64,000 bases of DNA, taken from Metapseudomonas boanensis. Lineage in GTDB: Bacteria; Pseudomonadota; Gammaproteobacteria; Pseudomonadales; Pseudomonadaceae. The notes under the pieces are model-generated. The model ran no database searches. It was given only the letters and a program-made list of their open reading frames with translations, and was not told the DNA's origin. The stretch is from NCBI RefSeq assembly GCF_018704125.1, contig NZ_JAGTIS010000019.1, forward strand, positions 1-64,000, written 5' to 3'. Position numbers and translations under genes: made by a program. Position 1 is the stretch's first letter, and each line of letters starts with the position of its first letter. This document shows positions 1 to 8,060 of the stretch, piece after piece.

Positions 1-90
1 CAGCGCTACGTCACGCGCTACAACACCGCCAGGCTCCATAGCTATAACGGGTATCGGTCGCCAGTTGCGATGGAAAGGCTGGCGGCGTGA
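1..90 (+). CDS. IS3-family transposase (OrfB), C-terminal fragment
   Basis: Frame 1 is open from the first base to a TGA at 88-90 and reads QRYVTRYNTARLHSYNGYRS and nine further residues. The Y-N-xx-R-x-H-S-x-x-G-Y-x-S-P pattern is the hallmark C-terminus of IS3-family DDE (rve) integrase-type transposases. Only about 29 residues lie in the window, so whether the full gene is intact cannot be judged. Confidence 0.85.
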   Translation, partial: QRYVTRYNTARLHSYNGYRSPVAMERLAA

Positions 91-127
91 AGCCTTAACT
101 GGTGTCCAGAATTACTTGACCAGTTCA
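1..127 (+). mobile_element. Right end of an IS3-family insertion sequence (cut by window edge)
   Basis: The first 90 bases encode the C-terminus of an IS3-type transposase, and a terminal-repeat-like sequence follows at 101-127 (GGTGTCCAGAATTACTTGAC then CAGTTCA). Read on the other strand this begins TGAACTGGTCAAG and ends GGACACC, the usual form of IS3-group ends. The element runs off the left edge, so neither its left end nor its target duplication can be seen. The DNA right after it is a REP sequence lacking its first bases, which suggests insertion into a REP. Confidence 0.8.
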
Positions 128-166
128 GCTTGCTCGCGAACATCCCCAAGCTTTCGCTAGCAAGGG
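128..166. repeat. Truncated REP pair next to the IS end
   Basis: GCTTGCTCGCGAA is followed by TTTCGCTAGCAAGG. These are the inner parts of the REP pair seen complete at 42951-43003 and 16037-16101. The outer GTAGGAGCGA of the first REP is missing and the IS end sits exactly there, while the second REP carries a change (GCTAGC for GCGAGC). Confidence 0.7.
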
Positions 167-193
167 GCCGCTGGCGGAGGTGCTTGTTTGCGC

Positions 194-1285
194 TCAACCC
201 AATCGAGTGGCCGGTGTATACGGGGCTGGATCGATGATCGGCTCGCGCTCCAGCATAAGGTCCGCCAGCAACCGGCAGGACGCAGGAGCGAGGACGAGCC
301 CGTTACGGTAGTGCCCGCAGTTCAGCCAGAGGCCGTCGAACCCCGCCACCGGGCCAATGAAGGGAATACCTTCCGGCGAGCCAGGGCGCAGTCCGGCCCA
401 GTGCCCCACCAATTCGGCGTCGGCCAGGCCCGGTAGTAGCTCGAAGGCAGATGCCTTGAGACTTTCCAGGGCTTCTTCGGTGGGGGTCTTGTCGAATCCG
501 GCGTGCTCCAGGGTGCTGCCAACGAGGACGTGACCGTCACGCCGCGGAATCGCATAACGTCCCTTGGCCAGCACCATCGACGGCAGGAAGTCCTCCGCGC
601 ATTTGAACAGGATCATCTGCCCCTTCACGGGTTCCACCGGCAGTTCGACGCCCAAGGTTCCCAACAGCTCCCCACTCCAGGCACCGGCAGCCAGCACCAC
701 CCGATCGGCCAGGAGTTCGCCTTCGACCGTGCTCACACCGGTGACCCGCTGGCCATCACGGACAAAACCGCGCACTTCGCACGACTCATGCAAGGTCACG
801 TTCGGCATCCGTAGCAAAGCCTCTCGCAGGGCACGAGTCAGACGCGGGTTGCGCACATTGGCCACGCCCGCCATATAGATCGCCCGCTGGAAACCCGGTC
901 CGAGCGGGGGAACGGCGGCATGGACCTGCGCCATATCGACCGGGGCCAACGGCCGCCGCTGGGCGGCGGCCCAGGCCAGCGCCTCAGCCTCATCCTCCAG
1001 GTCCAGCCAGTAGAGCCCCGTGACGAAGACCTCAGGGTCCACACCAGTTTCTGCGAGCAGTTGCTGACCGAGCTGCGGATAGAAATCCTGCGACCAATGC
1101 GCCAACGCCGTAACGGCCGAGGAGTAACGCCAGGGATAGAGCGGGGATACGATGCCTCCGCCCGCCCAGGAGGACTCGCGTCCGCAAGGGCCCTTGTCGA
1201 GTACTCCGACACTCAATCCCTCCCGCCCAAGGATGCTTGCGGCAAGGAGACCTATGACGCCCCCCCCCACTATCAAGACGTCCAT
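194..1285 (-). CDS. thiO: Glycine oxidase ThiO (FAD-dependent)
   Basis: ThiO oxidises glycine to iminoacetate (dehydroglycine) for the thiazole moiety of thiamine in the cytoplasm. The N-terminal MDVLIVGGGVIGLLAA is the GxGxxG dinucleotide-binding motif of DAO-family flavoenzymes, and the C-terminus has the family's GHYRNGLVLAP. At 363 residues it is normal in length. I chose the ATG at 1285 over one five codons upstream because GAGGAGG lies just ahead of it. It is transcribed away from the pilus operon, with a 231-base gap. Confidence 0.93.
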   Translation of the reverse strand: MDVLIVGGGVIGLLAASILGREGLSVGVLDKGPCGRESSWAGGGIVSPLYPWRYSSAVTALAHWSQDFYPQLGQQLLAETGVDPEVFVTGLYWLDLEDEAEALAWAAAQRRPLAPVDMAQVHAAVPPLGPGFQRAIYMAGVANVRNPRLTRALREALLRMPNVTLHESCEVRGFVRDGQRVTGVSTVEGELLADRVVLAAGAWSGELLGTLGVELPVEPVKGQMILFKCAEDFLPSMVLAKGRYAIPRRDGHVLVGSTLEHAGFDKTPTEEALESLKASAFELLPGLADAELVGHWAGLRPGSPEGIPFIGPVAGFDGLWLNCGHYRNGLVLAPASCRLLADLMLEREPIIDPAPYTPATRLG

Positions 1286-1437
1286 AGCGCCTCCTCGCAT
1301 AGCAACAGACGACCCCTGCAGAGAAGCGGGATGTTATACGCGAGCCTCAGGAGGATGACCAGCGGAACGGAGCCGCCGGAGATATTCCTAGTACGTCATC
1401 TCCGCACAGCTCAAAACTAAGGTGCCGAAAATACGAA

Positions 1438-1455
1438 GGCGCCACTCTAGGCGCC
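1438..1455 (-). terminator. Probable terminator after pilY1
   Basis: GGCGCC-ACTCTA-GGCGCC forms a 6-bp stem 62 bases downstream of the pilY1 stop. On the minus strand it is followed by TTCGTATTTTC. The stem is short and the T-tract interrupted, so this is only a likely end for the minor pilin operon. Confidence 0.45.
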
Positions 1456-1516
1456 TGCGCAGTGCGGTTTGCGGACTTCCGGTCAGTCCCGTTCCCGGAA
1501 GAACTCCTTGGTGACG

Positions 1517-4500
1517 TCAACGATCGACGTCACTGTTCCAAAAAATCCTCCGGCGTGTCTGATCGGTTTCAGGTTCGATCGGAATGGGGTCCAGGCCCTC
1601 ACAACCAATGCAGACAGTCACGGTTTGCTCGTTGCCCTTTTCATCCGTGACCGGGACAGTGGTGATAATGGGCGGAATGGGCATACCACCGCCGGCAATA
1701 TCTGTCGTCCTCTCAACATCACAGGAACGTGGGTTGAAGAGATTCACCCGGTAACCGGTGGCGATGCCCAGCGGCCTGGAGCAGCCGTTCTCCGAAGTAC
1801 CACCGGGCCGGTACGAGTTGAAGAAGATCTGTCCCCCTGCAATCGTCGCCGGATTGACAATCTGTTCTCCTCGTCCTGCCAGGTCGAGGAGCCAGCCGCG
1901 TTGACCTTTGCCATTACATTGGTCACTGCTAGTCACATCACCAATCAGGCTTCCGTCTAGATCCACTGGAGAGTCGGAAGCCTCGGCTGGTTGATCAACG
2001 AAGACGTAGAAACGATCCTGAACATCTTGCACGAAGGGGTAATCAGTCTTCAAGGGACGTTCGCGATTACCTGAGCCGATGCCAACATAAACACTGTTCT
2101 TGACCACTGCAACGCTCGGCTGATTCAGGAAGCGCCGGGTGTTGTTCAGGGTATTGGCAACCTTGACGGTCCTCCATAGGGCGGGACTCAGGGTCGTCAA
2201 GGCTCCAGTGGAGTCCAGGGTCGAGAAATTGATGCGATAGAGCCCACCCGCAGCATCGGCCGCATAGGCAAAGTCAATTACGCCATCGAAATTCATATCG
2301 ACAGAAGCCAAGTCCGCGACAACCGGGGCATCGGTAGTCAACTGTTCCGGACCAGCAATCAAGGTGCCATTGGCCGCGTCGAGTACGTAGATGCCCTTGC
2401 CCTTGACATTGAGATCACTGCAGTCGAGGGCCGCTTGCGTCGCATCCAAGCAGGAATCATAGCCCCCCCCAAACATGATGATCGGCTGCATCACACCAAT
2501 GACGGTATATCCCCCCAGATACCCGGACACTGGCGTCGACCAAGTCTGCCCAAGATCGGAAAAGCCGTTACTACAACTGGCAGGCTCGCTGCTTGTACAG
2601 CCGACGCGCCAGAGCAAGGCGGGGTTTGTCGGGTTCGTAACGTTGAACCCATAAACCATCCGGCCACCACGTCGCATGGTCGGGAAGATGTAAGCAAGGT
2701 CTACTGCGCTCTGTTGGTTGTAACGAACCAGTTGACCGATTGACCCATCGAAGAAGTAATCTTTTGGGGATTCGCCTGCTTCGGCCTCGCCGAATGCGAT
2801 CGGCGGTTCATTGTTATACAGCCGCTCAATCTTGCTGTAGTGCTCCGGAGCGATAAAAGACCACTGTTCGACTCCATCCTCGGCCCGCACGGAGCGGAAC
2901 AAGCCGTCATTAGCACCATAGAATGCGTAGATCCCGTTGTCGTCGCCATAGTTGATGGTCAATGGGCGGGAATGGATCACATCGCCATGCAGGCTGGGTC
3001 TTACCCCTTGGTCGTCAGGATTTTCCCCCTGGCCCTGCTCACGCCCATAGAGATACTCAAGCCGGTGGGCGTCGCCCAACGCATCTGCGGAAGTCATGGG
3101 CGTCAATCCAGAACTGCCAACAGTCAGGATTGCCCGCTCGCCCAAGTCTGATTGGCGCGTAACCTGCGCCACCCCTCCCTTCTCCACGAATGGGCCATCC
3201 GGCAAATCGGACCATGCACTGGTAGTGCTACCCAAGCATTGCCCCAACGGCGCTGGCGTCACACCAAGGTCCTCCCAATAGTCTCTAGAGTCGCTCGTCC
3301 AGTAACTGGCAGCACACTCCGCCGCAAATCCCGTTAGAGGATTGATCGCCTGCAAGCGATTGACATCGGCTAGTTCAGGAACACCGTTGAACAGGGCAAT
3401 CTGATACCGCTTGAGGTTTCCGTACCAACGTGGGTCCCCGTATGGCCTGAACATCCCAATGAAGACCTGGTTTTCTTGTTGCGCTCGATTGGTAGCGCTC
3501 AGGGGTAATGTAACGGCCGCAAAGGTAGAGCTCACGGAAAGAATGTCTGATAGTGCACTGTCAATCGCACTGACGATCTCGCCCTCACTCTTGGCAGCAA
3601 AATACCTTCCCCCGCCAACGCCCTCGGAGGCACTAAGCATCAGACCAGTCTGCTGGGCGTTCTGCTGTTTATTGAAGACATCGATTGTGTAGGTGGTAAT
3701 CTTCACCCGCGGCGGGAGTTGCTCGTCTGAGCCAGTCCCTGCAACAGGTACGCCATAGTTATGCAGGAATTTTGCCCAGTCATCGAAGTTCCAATCACGT
3801 CCGGCACTCGTATTAGATGATCCGTTGGGGGTAACCACCGTGCTGGTACTCCCCCCTTGAGTAACAAGAAGCTTGTCACCCGCGCTCCCCTTCCCACACG
3901 ACTGGGTTTGACTAGTCGAGCACTGACAGTCTGCTTTCCCTACGCACCAACCGCTTCCAGAAGACTCTGCCACAGTGCAACTGGCGATATCCGAACTCTG
4001 GTTGGCTTTGTAGCACTGAGCGGAAAATCCCAGGTTGACGACAGGATCAGTAACCGTCGTAACGCTAAAGCCCGGGATCGCCAACGGCGCTGGCGTTGAG
4101 GTCCCAGCCAGGCCATCTGGCGAGCTCCCAACTTCTGCATAAAGCGCCGTCAAAGCGGCCGTGTTTTCACTGCTATCGAGAACCGGTCCGCTCTGGTCAG
4201 GGTTGCCAATGAATATGAGATAGGTATTGACGCAAAGATTATCGGTGGTCAGCGGAGACTTGAAGGTGGAGTAGTTCGTCGCATATGCGCTGGAGTCCGC
4301 TAATGAAGGCGTCCCCGCCCCACCATCACTCTGCTGCCTGCCCGCCAAGTAGTTGTAGACGTCGTACATCAGGTCCCCATAGGGGGTATTGGAGTTCCTC
4401 TTCTCTGTGGGGTCTTCGATACCGACCTCTATGGCCGTCAATTTGCTATTCAGGCTGGCCAGGCTGCTGTCAGTCAGCTCCTGCAAATTGAATCGAACAT

Positions 4501-4810
4501 AGCCACCATCCTCGTTGGCGTTACCCTGCGTCGTAAACTCAATGAGCGCGACATTGGCCTTACCTACGAGCCCTGCCACGGAGCTCCTGATCGCACGGAC
4601 CTCGGACTGCCCCTGAGTGAAGCCACCCGGCCACTTCTGAGCCTGTCTGGACCAGTTTGAAGTGTTATCCAGCACGAAAATGACGTTAGGCAAGGGACCA
4701 GGACCACCGTCGCTCCCCACGAAGATGTCGATATCTTCTGCGAAGGCCGACAGCGCAATTGAAAAGAGCAATAGAACGCTCTTCAAGCACCCGAGGAAAA
4801 GTCTGTTCAT
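1517..4810 (-). CDS. pilY1: Type IV pilus tip-associated protein PilY1
   Basis: PilY1 sits at the pilus tip with the minor pilins and acts in pilus biogenesis, adhesion and surface sensing. The 1097-residue product has a signal peptide (about residues 1-24, ending AFAED), an N-terminal von Willebrand A-like domain opening with PNVIFVLDNTSNWS, and a C-terminal PilC/PilY1 beta-propeller (about 580-1000). The propeller contains the EF-hand-like Ca2+ loop DMNFDGVID, matching the regulatory calcium site known in this family. The MIDAS position reads DNTSN rather than DxSxS, so metal binding there may differ. It is the last gene of the minor pilin operon, 18 bases after pilX. Unlike PAO1 as I recall it, no pilY2 follows. 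Confidence 0.93.
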   Translation of the reverse strand: MNRLFLGCLKSVLLLFSIALSAFAEDIDIFVGSDGGPGPLPNVIFVLDNTSNWSRQAQKWPGGFTQGQSEVRAIRSSVAGLVGKANVALIEFTTQGNANEDGGYVRFNLQELTDSSLASLNSKLTAIEVGIEDPTEKRNSNTPYGDLMYDVYNYLAGRQQSDGGAGTPSLADSSAYATNYSTFKSPLTTDNLCVNTYLIFIGNPDQSGPVLDSSENTAALTALYAEVGSSPDGLAGTSTPAPLAIPGFSVTTVTDPVVNLGFSAQCYKANQSSDIASCTVAESSGSGWCVGKADCQCSTSQTQSCGKGSAGDKLLVTQGGSTSTVVTPNGSSNTSAGRDWNFDDWAKFLHNYGVPVAGTGSDEQLPPRVKITTYTIDVFNKQQNAQQTGLMLSASEGVGGGRYFAAKSEGEIVSAIDSALSDILSVSSTFAAVTLPLSATNRAQQENQVFIGMFRPYGDPRWYGNLKRYQIALFNGVPELADVNRLQAINPLTGFAAECAASYWTSDSRDYWEDLGVTPAPLGQCLGSTTSAWSDLPDGPFVEKGGVAQVTRQSDLGERAILTVGSSGLTPMTSADALGDAHRLEYLYGREQGQGENPDDQGVRPSLHGDVIHSRPLTINYGDDNGIYAFYGANDGLFRSVRAEDGVEQWSFIAPEHYSKIERLYNNEPPIAFGEAEAGESPKDYFFDGSIGQLVRYNQQSAVDLAYIFPTMRRGGRMVYGFNVTNPTNPALLWRVGCTSSEPASCSNGFSDLGQTWSTPVSGYLGGYTVIGVMQPIIMFGGGYDSCLDATQAALDCSDLNVKGKGIYVLDAANGTLIAGPEQLTTDAPVVADLASVDMNFDGVIDFAYAADAAGGLYRINFSTLDSTGALTTLSPALWRTVKVANTLNNTRRFLNQPSVAVVKNSVYVGIGSGNRERPLKTDYPFVQDVQDRFYVFVDQPAEASDSPVDLDGSLIGDVTSSDQCNGKGQRGWLLDLAGRGEQIVNPATIAGGQIFFNSYRPGGTSENGCSRPLGIATGYRVNLFNPRSCDVERTTDIAGGGMPIPPIITTVPVTDEKGNEQTVTVCIGCEGLDPIPIEPETDQTRRRIFWNSDVDR

Positions 4811-4828
4811 TTCTATGCCCTTGCGCCC

Positions 4829-5368
4829 TTACGACCCTGGACAGGCCGTCGCAATATTATTGCTCGTTGCCCGAATGGCAATGCCTTGCCGCACCGTTAC
4901 TTCTGCCCCGGTTACTAGGTCAGTGGCGGTTGCAAGGAGCTCCCACACTGAATTGACACACATGGAGTTCTCACCCGGGATAAAACAGCTGGCGTCCTTA
5001 GCATTATCTAGATTCAACTCGGAGTTCTTGATGGGAATCACAATCACGCAGGACGGAGTGTCCAGTTTGACGGCTATATCAACTGCCTTGTCGCCATTGA
5101 AGTCGTAACACTTGCGATTAGACTCTTCACAGGATGTCAAGAACACCGAACCCGGCGTCTTGATGAACTGAGCCGAACTTATGGCCTCTTCGATTGCAGC
5201 ATTGGCCGCATGCTTGGAGAGGTTCCGACTCTCCATGTTGTGGATGACCTTCAAGTTGGTCTGGGTAAGGTTGAAACCACTGATGGCCAGCAAGGTGACC
5301 AACAGCAGCATGATCAACGCCACCAGCAACACCACGCCGCGCTCTTGCTTCCTCAAGCGCTCTTTCAT
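4829..5368 (-). CDS. pilX: Type IV pilus minor pilin-like protein PilX
   Basis: PilX belongs to the minor pilin complex that primes pilus assembly with PilV, PilW, FimU and PilY1. The 179-residue product has a basic leader (MKERLRKQERG) followed by the hydrophobic helix VVLLVALIMLLLVTLLAISG. The helix has the PilX pattern, in which the residue after the cleavage Gly is V rather than F. Cysteines in the C-terminal half could form disulfides. The start ATG overlaps the pilW stop (ATGA) and has GGAG upstream, indicating translational coupling. Confidence 0.85.
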   Translation of the reverse strand: MKERLRKQERGVVLLVALIMLLLVTLLAISGFNLTQTNLKVIHNMESRNLSKHAANAAIEEAISSAQFIKTPGSVFLTSCEESNRKCYDFNGDKAVDIAVKLDTPSCVIVIPIKNSELNLDNAKDASCFIPGENSMCVNSVWELLATATDLVTGAEVTVRQGIAIRATSNNIATACPGS

Positions 5369-6306
5369 GGCAACTCCCTCCTGCCCGCCACATTCCGCAG
5401 ATGGACCGTTGTGGAGTACAACTGCCGCTTGTAGCCTTTCAATGAGTCTGGAACAACGTACGTTACGCCGGCCAAGACATAATCGTTGTCATCCGTATAA
5501 CCTGAGGTTGGCTCGGGGTTTCTCGCTATCAAATAGACTTTCACGGAAACGACGTCAGCCCACTGCGCACCTGCCGGCGTCCGCGTGAAGGAATCAACCG
5601 TCCCGTCGCCGGTCGTATCCAGTCCGTACTCGAAGCGGATTATCTCGATATCGTCCACCAAGGAGGTGACGGTTGAATAATCGTTCCCCAGCAACTCGGC
5701 CCGCATCAGTACATCAGAGCTGCTGACGAAATAGACCCGACTGAGCATCTGATATCGCGGTGCCAAGGCCGTGCAGTCACGCGCCTTCAGATCCAGATCG
5801 CCAGTATTCGCGCTCAGTTTCAGTTCACCAGGCGCGAGCGACTTGCAGGCGGAAACCTGGATATGGAAGTTCGCGCCCGCCAACGCACACCCCGGCGAGC
5901 CCAGTGCACAGGTACTGGCTCGACGAATGGCGATAAAGTCAGTCCCACTTTTCGGACTGGAGCAATTGGTACCACCTCCAAGCGCACCCTGGACGGGGTA
6001 CCCCATGGCGGCCTCTAGATCACTTTCACTGGTTGGACAGAGCGGAGGCACCGACGCCGGAAGTGTCTGTGCGCCCGCCTCCCCCCAGTAGCCGGCGTTC
6101 TCGAGCTCATCCTCCAGAAGCCGGAGCACGTAGTTACCGTTTTCGATCTGCCGACCAGTCCGGTCAATCTCCGTCCTGACCTGATTGTCTTTGAGGAAAA
6201 TCTCGGTCACCGCTATCAGTATCACCAGCCCCAAAGTCATAGCGATCATGATCTCGACGATCGAGAAACCCTTCTGGGAAATCATGGGTGACTTGGCCAA
6301 TGACAT
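5365..6306 (-). CDS. pilW: Type IV pilus minor pilin PilW
   Basis: The 313-residue product has a class III prepilin signal (MSLAKSPMISQKG then FSIVEIMIAMTLGLV) with the conserved Glu at +5. A large globular domain with several Cys follows, as in PilW-type pseudopilins. The ATG at 6306 is preferred over the GTG two codons upstream because GGGGGAG is properly spaced before it. It follows pilV by two bases and overlaps pilX by four, so it is part of one polycistron. Confidence 0.85.
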   Translation of the reverse strand: MSLAKSPMISQKGFSIVEIMIAMTLGLVILIAVTEIFLKDNQVRTEIDRTGRQIENGNYVLRLLEDELENAGYWGEAGAQTLPASVPPLCPTSESDLEAAMGYPVQGALGGGTNCSSPKSGTDFIAIRRASTCALGSPGCALAGANFHIQVSACKSLAPGELKLSANTGDLDLKARDCTALAPRYQMLSRVYFVSSSDVLMRAELLGNDYSTVTSLVDDIEIIRFEYGLDTTGDGTVDSFTRTPAGAQWADVVSVKVYLIARNPEPTSGYTDDNDYVLAGVTYVVPDSLKGYKRQLYSTTVHLRNVAGRRELP

Positions 6307-6308
6307 GA

Positions 6309-6875
6309 TCACTCCCCCAGGAAACCCAATACGACATCAACACTGGCCGTCCGCCGCAGGCGGTCGTCATCACCATACAACCCCTTCCCGCAGTCCGATG
6401 CCGGTGCGACAGTCGGACTCAGCCCTTGCCAGGCGACCGTAACTCGAATAGTGGTTTGCTTGCCGGCGCCACCGCTTGCGACATTTTCGATACAACCCCG
6501 CGCACCGATGACGCTGCCAAGCTTCTGCGTAGAGTCGGAACCTGAACTGATCTCAGTCCCGCGAAGGGCCTCATTCCAGGCACACAAGTCGTAGTCCACT
6601 GAATAGCTCGTCGGGCACGTCTGAGCGTCAGCTCCGTAGACTTCGCTCCCGCCATACGAGCCATCCCGGGCGACCTTGGGATTGTTGCGAATCCTGTTGG
6701 CCATATCCTCCACCAACCGCAGCGCCTGGGACCGCTGATAGGCTTCGAACTGACCATTGAGCATCTTGGAGTTCAAGCCAGCCAGCCCAAGGAGCCCAAC
6801 GGCGAGCACCAGAATGGCCACCAGCACCTCGATCAAGGTGAACCCTCTAGATGAACAGGCACTCCGGCACCTCAT
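6309..6875 (-). CDS. pilV: Type IV pilus minor pilin PilV
   Basis: The product has a prepilin leader ending SSRG and then FTLIEVLVAILVLAVGLLGLA, the PilV-type N-terminal helix with Glu5. The MLNGQFEAYQRSQALRLVEDMANRIR stretch is typical of PilV (TIGR02523-like) proteins (given here only to show the A-x-x-L-V-x-D-M-A-x-R-I-R pattern). Two in-frame ATGs are possible (6890 and 6875). The second overlaps the fimU stop region and has GAGG about ten bases upstream, so I use it, with modest confidence. Cys residues in the C-terminal half suggest disulfides. Confidence 0.82.
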   Translation of the reverse strand: MRCRSACSSRGFTLIEVLVAILVLAVGLLGLAGLNSKMLNGQFEAYQRSQALRLVEDMANRIRNNPKVARDGSYGGSEVYGADAQTCPTSYSVDYDLCAWNEALRGTEISSGSDSTQKLGSVIGARGCIENVASGGAGKQTTIRVTVAWQGLSPTVAPASDCGKGLYGDDDRLRRTASVDVVLGFLGE

Positions 6876-6876
6876 A

Positions 6877-7329
6877 TCAGCAGCCCTCATTGCTGGACGT
6901 CACCCGCCCATCAGTGCCAAGGGCCAAGCAGCTGATCTTCGCCTCTTCATCACCGATGGCACTGCTGACCTCAAAGGTAACTGCGGTTGCAACCCTTCCG
7001 GATGCACTGAATTGGACCTGCACAGCCGATGCCTCTATTTCTACGCCTGTAACCGCGGAGTGGCTGATCAGATCTGGTTGCCCAGCGACGGGGTTCGCCA
7101 ATGTCCATCCGGCGGCCCAGCCACTGGAATGGCCGGTCAGTATCATTGAACGATTGCGTTTGACCGCCTCGGAACGGGCGAGCACCAGATCCCCATGCAG
7201 GTCACTTACGGTGGCGCGAACGCGCTGGGCGGCGATGAAGCTTTGATAGGAGGGAACGGCCACGCCTATCAGCACTGCCAGCAGAGCGATGGCGACCATC
7301 AGCTCGATTAGGGTGAACGCCCGCTGCAT
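6877..7329 (-). CDS. fimU: Minor pilin FimU/FimT-type pseudopilin (GspH family)
   Basis: The product starts MQRAFTLIELMVAIALLAVL, a very short leader (MQRA) before the mature Phe, with Glu5. The GspH/FimT region (LHGDLVLARSEAVKRNRSM) lies at about residues 45-65. The cleavage residue is Ala rather than the usual Gly; PilD tolerates Ala at this position in some pseudopilins. Its place between pilE and pilV and its 150-residue length fit FimU better than FimT. A longer ORF from 7410 lacks a sensible leader. It overlaps pilV slightly. Confidence 0.78.
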   Translation of the reverse strand: MQRAFTLIELMVAIALLAVLIGVAVPSYQSFIAAQRVRATVSDLHGDLVLARSEAVKRNRSMILTGHSSGWAAGWTLANPVAGQPDLISHSAVTGVEIEASAVQVQFSASGRVATAVTFEVSSAIGDEEAKISCLALGTDGRVTSSNEGC

Positions 7330-7388
7330 CGACCGCCCTGAGAGCTTGTCTGGCAGAGGGCCGCCGTCTCGCTGCCCGCCACTCAACC

Positions 7389-7781
7389 TCACCAAGAGCC
7401 GCCCGTCCATGTCTTTCCACCGCTCTGATCGATGGTCAAGTCACCGTCACCAGCCTGAGCTGTGCCCGATTTAGGAGAAGCGGTGATAGTGAATGTTGGT
7501 GGAGCATTGCCAACATCACCGATGGAGATAGTGTAGTTCTTAGAGACACTGGCAGGCTCCGTGGCATTTAGGTCGCTGATATTCGCCGTGTACTTCCTAG
7601 CATCCATCAGATACTGCTGCTGCTTCTGGGCGAGATCCATCAGATAGGACTGCGCCTCTCCTCGATTCGCCCGAATGACGTAACTCGTGTAGGAAGGATA
7701 CGCAACCGCCGCGAGAATCCCGATGACGGCAACAGCGATCATGAGCTCGACCAACGAAAAGCCAGACTGGTTCTTTCGCAT
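7389..7781 (-). CDS. pilE: Type IV pilin-like minor pilin PilE
   Basis: The 130-residue product has a perfect type IVa prepilin leader (MRKNQSG, then [20 protein letters not shown], Glu5). The [20 protein letters not shown] segment is typical of PilE-type minor pilins. Here it is the first gene of the operon, 59 bases before fimU, whereas in PAO1 (from memory) pilE is last. AAGGAAC lies about ten bases upstream of the ATG. The C-terminus lacks the paired Cys of major pilins, so it is unlikely to be the major subunit. Confidence 0.85.
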   Translation of the reverse strand: MRKNQSGFSLVELMIAVAVIGILAAVAYPSYTSYVIRANRGEAQSYLMDLAQKQQQYLMDARKYTANISDLNATEPASVSKNYTISIGDVGNAPPTFTITASPKSGTAQAGDGDLTIDQSGGKTWTGGSW

Positions 7782-8007
7782 ACCTGACGGTTCCTTGCAC
7801 GTCGTCTACGGCTTGAAAGGCCTGGGGTTCGCCAGAACTTCCATTGATATTTATTAGTTCAATATTCGCATGAATTTGCGCCGGATTCTCTGAGCAAGTC
7901 GACATCCTTTAAGTCCATGGTTTCCGACATAAAGGCCACAGTGCTCGCGACGCTAGGTTATATGCATTTCCCTTGGACCATCCCCGAGGCTACGATAGGC
8001 GGCAGCT

Positions 8008-8044
8008 CCGGTGTGACCACCGGTTAGCCGGGCAGGACGCCCGG
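8008..8044 (+). promoter_or_regulatory. Two tandem hairpins in the fimT leader
   Basis: CCGGTG-TGAC-CACCGG at 8008-8023 and CCGGGC-AGGAC-GCCCGG at 8028-8044 are both perfect 6-bp stems and end nine bases before the AGGAGG of fimT. They are too close to the start codon to be ordinary terminators. A role in controlling fimT translation is inferred, not shown. Confidence 0.4.
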
Positions 8045-8060
8045 AGACAGCCAGGAGGGC

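Noticed and set aside
7960-8060. c-di-GMP-I (GEMM) riboswitch upstream of fimT
   Set aside because: Only a GGACGC match; the GGCAAACC core and the tetraloop-receptor arrangement are missing.
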